From assembly GCA_015179025.1 (NCBI GenBank), contig WHUX01000292.1:1-55805 (forward strand): a stretch of 55,805 nt of DNA, read 5' to 3'. The notes beneath the pieces were generated by a model. The model was given only the letters and a program-made list of their open reading frames with translations. It made no database searches and was not told the DNA's origin. Origin of the DNA: Terfezia claveryi. Lineage: Eukaryota; Ascomycota; Pezizomycetes; Pezizales; Pezizaceae. Of the stretch, positions 51,471-55,805 are shown piece after piece (position 1 is the first letter of the stretch; each line of letters starts with the position of its first letter). A program made the translations under genes and the position numbers.

Positions 51471-52398
51471 TTATTGGGTACCTGCGCCTCCTCCTCCTGC
51501 TGCCCCTCCGCCTGCTACTGCCCCCACCATTGCTGCTGCTTCTCCTCCTACTCCTGCCCCTGGTCCTGCTTCAGCTGCTGCTACTGCTGCTACCACTGCC
51601 CCTGGTCCTCCCCCTGCCCCTGGTCCTGCTCCTACTGCTGCTGCTCCTCTTCCTCTTGCCCTTGCTGCTGCTGCTGGCCCTCCTCCTCTGGCTGGTCTCG
51701 GTACTGCATGGCGTCCTCTTTTTGCTTTTTTGGGCATTCGTCGGCTTACAAGAGGTACATGTGGAAATGCCTCTAGCACATTACCCCTGGCCAATATATT
51801 CGCCTGAATTTTATGCCATAGTCTAATATCCCGCTGTAGGATTGTTTGTCTATTGTGTGTTTCACTACCTTGTGTTGCAATCAGGTTCACCACTTTTTCC
51901 GTATTCGTGATTAGTTATATTTGTCCGTGACAGTATCCATGACAGCATCCGTGACATATTTTGACTTACTGGTGAAATACTTATGCATATATGCTTCCGC
52001 CACTTCCTGTATGGCATCTGTTGCCCTCACTTGGATATGCTTTACATTATTCCGATCTATGAACTGCAAGTATTTGTCATTATTATCCCTATTCACGTCT
52101 TTTACAATCTCCTTACACAGCCTGCAGAATACAATCTTCGGAAATATTAGGTCAACACTTCTCTGTTGATTCCTAATCTGATGTACGAGGCTGACTGATA
52201 ATATAGTTAGATTAGTCCTTTTTACTTTATGGAATGGAATGCTTCATAGAATAGAATGCTAACGTTCTTGTGACTACTTTCTTATGGTTTTTGGTGCCAC
52301 CACTTTTTGGGGGGCACGACTGATTTTATATTCCTAGGGACTTGTGACCTCGCTGGTTGCCTGAGGTTGTTCTTCGGAACCTGCTTTGTTCTTGCCAT
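51471..52398 (-). CDS. Divergent histone H3-like protein (three exons, one apparent frameshift)
   Basis: Exon 1 is 52264-52398, exon 2 is 51970-52190, exon 3 is 51471-51892. It opens MARTKQ, identical to the N terminus of histone H3, then a basic tail (KNNLRQPARSQVPRNIKS) and GGTKNHKK, which lines up with H3 GGVKKPHR. Exon 2 gives IRNQQRSVDLIF (H3 IRRYQKSTELLI), FCRLCKEIVKD (H3 FQRLVREIAQD) and AIQEVAEAY (H3 ALQEACEAY). Exon 3 gives NLIA and RQTILQRDIRL (H3 RVTIMPKDIQL). Loop 1 is about 14 residues longer and loop 2 about 4 longer than in H3. About 100 Ala/Gly/Arg-rich residues follow, coded by a CTG/CAG-like repeat. One extra C in a C6 run (52309-52314) breaks the frame. It would package or mark chromatin if expressed. 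It is not CENP-A-like at its N terminus. Confidence 0.82.
51893..51969 (-). other. Intron 2 of the H3-like gene, holding 12-bp repeats
   Basis: 77 bp, donor GTAAGT, branch-like CTAAT, acceptor AAG. Splicing gives F-T-M-V-N-L-I-A, aligned without gap to F-E-D-T-N-L-C-A of H3. The intron contains three copies of a 12-bp repeat with the CCGTGACA core (51922-51957). Confidence 0.75.
52191..52263 (-). other. Intron 1 of the H3-like gene
   Basis: 73 bp, donor GTTAGC, branch-like CTAAT/CTAAC, acceptor TCAG. Splicing joins VVTRT to LVHQIRN, one residue shorter than H3 at this point. The donor is not the strongest type, so the exact left boundary is less certain. Confidence 0.6.
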
Positions 52399-52578
52399 TC
52401 TTATATGTTAGCTGGTTAAAGGAGGCGATGAACTTGGTGACTCAGGGGCGATAGTGATGATCTTATACGAGACAAAGCAATACAGAGCGTTGTGGGGATC
52501 CAGACCTAACTATCAAACAATGAATCCAAGTTTGCCTACACGTTCCTTCAAGTTAGCTTAGATACTTTAGTGTAATAC

Positions 52579-52634
52579 ATCGATAAAGGAAACCCGACAA
52601 AGGAAACGCGACAAATGAAACCCGACAAAGGATA
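52579..52634. repeat. Four 14-bp tandem repeats upstream of the H3-like gene
   Basis: Copies of GACAAAGGAAACCC-like units, with one or two changes each, about 180 bp upstream of the H3-like ATG. Confidence 0.75.
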
Positions 52635-52685
52635 TCGACAACTAGCTGTTAGGCTGTTAGTCGTGTACACAATTAAGCTGAACAA

Positions 52686-52800
52686 GCATTATCGTGGCAG
52701 ATTAACTCGCCTTTTGCCAAATTCCCCCTTGGGACTGACTCATTTTAGCCCCCTTAACGGGGCCGCATATGGGTTACTTTTGCCTGCAGGTAGGCTAGGA
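52686..52800 (+). repeat. LINE 3'-end fragment (plus)
   Basis: GGCAGATTAACTCGCC ... CCCCCTTAACGGGGCCGCAT matches the LINE 3' end at 17487-17560. The A-tail is missing or lost. Confidence 0.7.
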
Positions 52801-52964
52801 TTACCAGAGGAGACCAGACAAGCTGAGAGGTAATATATACTAGAGTATATATATATACCTATCTGTCTCATATGCAACCTTAGAACACCGAGGGACTAGT
52901 GCAAGCCGACTCGTGAGTTGTACCCCAGTCTAAGCCTGCACCACTAGCCTAATATACCGGGCTT

Positions 52965-52979
52965 GTGCCAACCAGACTA
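52965..52979 (-). repeat. Copy of the 15-bp motif TAGTCTGGTTGGCAC
   Basis: GTGCCAACCAGACTA, exact. The forward partner is not found nearby. Confidence 0.7.
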
Positions 52980-53151
52980 TACCTTAAGTACTCTATTGTC
53001 CATCTAGTGACTAGTCTATACTAACCTATTACTGTATCCAAAAGAATAATAAATCAACAATTCTGACCCACAATGATATATCAAACAACCAATACCAAAC
53101 ATTCCATTAGACGACAAGGAAATAGAAAAATAATTGCTAGACAACATAGGG

Positions 53152-53200
53152 ATCTGTGACAAAATATAAATTCCGTGACAAAGTGTAAGCTCTGTGACAC
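53152..53200. repeat. Three imperfect CCGTGACA-type repeats
   Basis: CTGTGACAAAATATAAATT, CCGTGACAAAGTGTAAGCT and CTGTGACACCCC, spacing 19 bp. They lie between the H3-like gene and the decayed gene to its right. Confidence 0.65.
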
Positions 53201-53202
53201 CC

Positions 53203-54507
53203 CATATATGGTCGTTATTCATCTTGTTCTTCTCCTTCGACATCATCCTCTCCTTCACCCTCTTCATTCTCTTCATCCTCTTCATCCTCTTCATCCTCTT
53301 CACCCTCTTCATTTCTTCATCCTCTTTACCCTCTTCATTCTCTTCATCCCCTTTTCTACTTCATTCTCCTCAATCCCCTCCACATCCTTGTAATCATCAT
53401 CATCTGTGTCGCTCGGGATAAGTCCTGGGGGTGAATCGCCACCAAGATGAGGCAATCCTTTGTAATGTAGCCTTGATGCTGGCCATAATGGAGTTTTGAT
53501 TATGCTATCCTTTACCGAATATACCTTGGCATCATTATTGGAATCAGTAAGCTCGGCCTCAGCATCAGATGATGAAAGGTCATCCTCTAGAACCTGGCCA
53601 TCGCTTTCATCCTCGGAGTCCTATGCTATGGTGAATAATATATCATACTTCTGAAGGGAGAGATATATATGGGTTTAATATCCTCAACTGCATCACTTAA
53701 ACAATCTTCCGCACCACCTTCAGCTATTTCTATTTCCTGTATGATCCGATCAGCTATAGCAATTGCATCGTCCTATGCATGTGGCTGTTCAATTGGGCCC
53801 TCGAACCGTGCATATGCTTGGCGTGAAATGGGCTCAACACTAACAAGGACGCTAAACTTATTTACTGGCTTTGTTCCCGTTTCTTCCAAATCACCTTCTA
53901 GAATTGTAAATGCCGGTATATTATCACCTTCGCCTAGCTCAAGATAAAACCTCTTTTGTGCTTGAGAAAGCCCATACCAGGGATATAAAATATATGCCTT
54001 CTTCTGAACTAACATTACCTCCTAGGTCTTTTAGACAAGTCGTTCGAACTTGCCGCATTGCACATTACTGAGCTGATTCCTCTTCATCCCAATTGGTGCA
54101 CCGGTAATAGTGGCATGCTCCCTCTCCGCCACGCCAGCTTTGAGAGCCCTGTTAACTTTTTGGCACTTCCAGTCCTTGGCTCATTTGAATGCTAGAAGTG
54201 GACTCAGCAATCTTTTCTGAGTTTCCCGGATTTTTCTGGTGTATAGATTGGTTGATGTTCCCCAAACTTTATGACCCCCACTAAACTCTTTGTCTGGGTC
54301 GAATTCTTTTGAGCCCCAAGGAAATTCCGCATACTTTTCATATAGGTTTACTGGCATAACTGGGGCTGGAGCAGGCATAGCTAGGATAGGCGTGACTGGC
54401 ACAGTTGTCATAGAAGTCTTTCTCCGTTTGCGTTTAGCTGTTGTTCGATTCCCGGATGTTGTGTTCCTCTTCGATGGCGTCTTCTTTTTCTGTACGGGAC
54501 CTACCAT
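53203..54507 (-). pseudogene. Decayed unknown gene: basic N terminus, acidic C-terminal part
   Basis: ATG 54507 reads MVGPVQKKKTPSKRNTTSGN and a basic KRKRRKTSM stretch, nuclear-localisation-like. The same frame continues to about 53630, interrupted by TGA (54179), TAA and TAG (near 54030 and 54021) and TAG (near 53773). Each is one C to T change from Arg or Gln codons, so the frame was long before decay. After a splice or frameshift near 53620 the next frame is acidic (EDESDGQVLEDDLSSSDAEAEL, shortened here to its first part as DSEDESDGQV), with a W-P-A-S-R block and DTDDDDYKDVEG. It ends in a GAA/GAT-rich tract (53225-53350) that reads as a Glu/Asp tail in one frame and Lys/Met/Arg in the next. 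Family not recognised; it may be a nuclear, histone-binding type of protein by charge only. Confidence 0.5.
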
Positions 54508-54576
54508 TGTGATCCCTTGCTTTAATAGTCTGTTTTTTTGGCTACATACTTTCTTGTTAGATCTATAGATGTCCTA

Positions 54577-54654
54577 GACACTGTCCGTGATACCGTCCAT
54601 AACACCATCCATGACACCGTCCGTGACACCGTTCGTGTCACCGTCCGTGACACA
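54577..54654. repeat. 12-bp tandem repeat (GACACCGTCCGT)
   Basis: About seven copies with few changes, some reading GACACCATCCAT. It lies 70-150 bp upstream of the decayed gene ATG at 54507. The same core is in intron 2 of the H3-like gene. Confidence 0.85.
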
Positions 54655-55805
54655 GCTTTTGGAGCACTTTAGATTATGCATGACCTTGGAGCACATACCT
54701 GCAGAAATGAGGCCTTCTAACTGGCGCTGGCGATAGCCAATAGTGGGTATTATACTGAACGCAGCGTGAGACTTCTACAATTCAGCGAATTACACTATCT
54801 TTCCAATTCAGGCAACCCGCAAGGACATAACTTTTGAATATTCTAAGGCCAAGTTATATGGGTTAAAATGTTTGTGATGTCTCTGTCAGTAATCTTTCCA
54901 CCCACGACTTGTATAGCTGGTCTCCGGTTACAGAACTTAAAGTACTTACCCCTGAATAATCGTGAGTACAATTTATGTAGGTTGAACTGTCAATGTTTGT
55001 TGTGAGAAATGAATGAGATTCTCAGATGCCTCACAAGTTATGGCGAGTTGAAGTGAACAAAGGGGCAAATTGAACAAAGGGGGAAATTGAACAAAGACAT
55101 GCATTCATTCTTTATATTGAAGCAAATGATCGAGACTACAAGCAAACTTGGATATCACGAACCGAAAAAGAAAAATGTGACTTGTATTACTACTAAGCAA
55201 GCATGTGTCACTAAGCGAGGATGTGTTAATAAGTGCATAGATGCATTCCAAATAAACCAGATTTATTATTTCTTAAAATTCATGGTTATAGGGCCAATAT
55301 GGGCAATATGGATATTTGAACAGCCAGGCCCGATAAGATGCCCTTCTATTAAGCTGACTATCTCAGGCAGTCTACCTAGACCTGTCCTCCTTTTTCCCTC
55401 CGCTTCTGATCGCAACCCTTCATTGCTTGCAGAGGAGCCGCTGTTTAGCGTCCATAGTCCTGAGGGGAGCAACCTTATCCCCATCCTAATCAGGCAAATG
55501 ACTTAGTACTCACAATGGGGAACGGGGCTTCACTGGGCAGAAACCAGAAGGGGCAGGGTCTAAAATCATAGGATGTTCTTGGAAGGCAGAAGCAGATGTA
55601 ATAAATTGGGATAATTCATATTGCGTGCTTGGGATGGGCTTCTCATTCTCCTTGTTCTCTGGCTGCTCGCTAGAAAAATCGTCTTCAACTTCCTCACTAT
55701 CTGTAGGTACTTCACTTGGGGTAGCAGGGACTTCTACTGGCCTTAGAGACTGGTAGCACTATGGATATCGGTTCCTAAGATTACTAGAGTAAAATTCGGA
55801 TTAGC
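54655..55805 (-). pseudogene. Further decayed minus-strand coding remnants
   Basis: Minus reading gives a GGKITDRDITNILTHITWP block (54840-54905) with later stops at probable Gln/Trp codons. Nearer the window edge is an acidic stretch, SEEVEDDFSSEQPENKENEK (55660-55720), then HPMILDPAPSGFCPV (about 55520-55580). These may be upstream exons of the decayed gene or a third gene running off the window. Not recognised. Confidence 0.35.

Noticed and set aside
51439..51826. Plus-strand Pro/Ala, Leu and Ser/Cys frames opposite the H3-like exon 3
   Set aside because: All three plus frames are open through the CTG/CCT-rich repeat. The minus frame is supported by the histone alignment.
52396..52398. 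CENP-A (centromeric H3) as identity of the H3-like gene
   Set aside because: The N terminus MARTKQ is that of canonical H3, and the loop 1 insertion is far longer than the about two residues typical of CENP-A. A centromeric role cannot be excluded by sequence alone.
53016..53421. Lys-Met-Arg repeat frame (minus) and Phe-Ile-Leu frame (plus)
   Set aside because: Shadow frames of a GAA/GAT-rich tract that most sensibly codes a Glu/Asp tail of the decayed minus-strand gene.

Overview
The window looks like a transposon-dense, heterochromatin-like stretch of a filamentous ascomycete (Pezizomycotina-type) nuclear genome. This rests on chromodomain Ty3/gypsy and Ty1/copia retrotransposons, a hAT DNA transposon with a 58-bp GT..AG intron, a Tad1-like LINE, and decay that turns Gln, Arg and Trp codons into stops (C to T or G to A), as repeat-induced point mutation (RIP) does. 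No bacterial-type operon, rRNA, convincing tRNA or CRISPR was seen. The species is not identifiable by eye.

Layout. 1-2030: minus-strand gypsy relic (Gyp-A) cut by a related LTR. 2031-12243: one copia element (Cop-1) carrying two insertions. The first is a miniature LTR element (2114-3872, TSD AATTG). The second is a solo LTR (from 4567, TSD ATGGT) that itself holds a complete gypsy element Gyp-B (5165-11561, TSD TATAT). 12244-18600: LINE fragments, a complete hAT element (13112-16119, TSD ACCATGGT) and a deleted hAT derivative (16700-18380). A LINE (16733-18118) sits in the derivative, and a second truncated LINE copy (17421-17597) sits in that LINE. 18600-30400: the least repetitive part, with three tiny LINE-tail insertions, tandem repeats, a possible MITE, and a duplicated gene pair for a small secreted/membrane protein (27670-28118 broken, 29150-29692 intact). 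30400-50390: AT-rich retroelement relics holding two complete gypsy elements: Gyp-C (32419-38274, minus, TSD GGTAT) and Gyp-D (40981-47024, plus, TSD AATTA). Gyp-D lies inside the protease of an older gypsy element, Gyp-E (about 38771-50390). 50391-55805: spacer with minisatellites, then a minus-strand cluster.

The most interesting gene is at 51471-52398, minus. It encodes a very divergent histone H3-like protein. Its N terminus is the canonical H3 tail start MARTKQ, and the alpha-N, alpha1, alpha2 and alpha3 segments align to H3 across two introns. It has long insertions in loop 1 and loop 2, a low-complexity C-terminal extension, and one apparent frameshift in a C6 run. Upstream lies a RIP-decayed unknown gene with a basic N terminus and acidic C-terminal part. 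Variants of a CCGTGACA-containing short repeat lie in the H3 intron, between the genes, and upstream of the second gene.

Functionally most of the window is dead mobile DNA: every gypsy or copia pol has nonsense codons, and several have lost catalytic residues. The likely living candidates are the 180-aa secreted/membrane protein gene and, with reservation, the H3-like gene.
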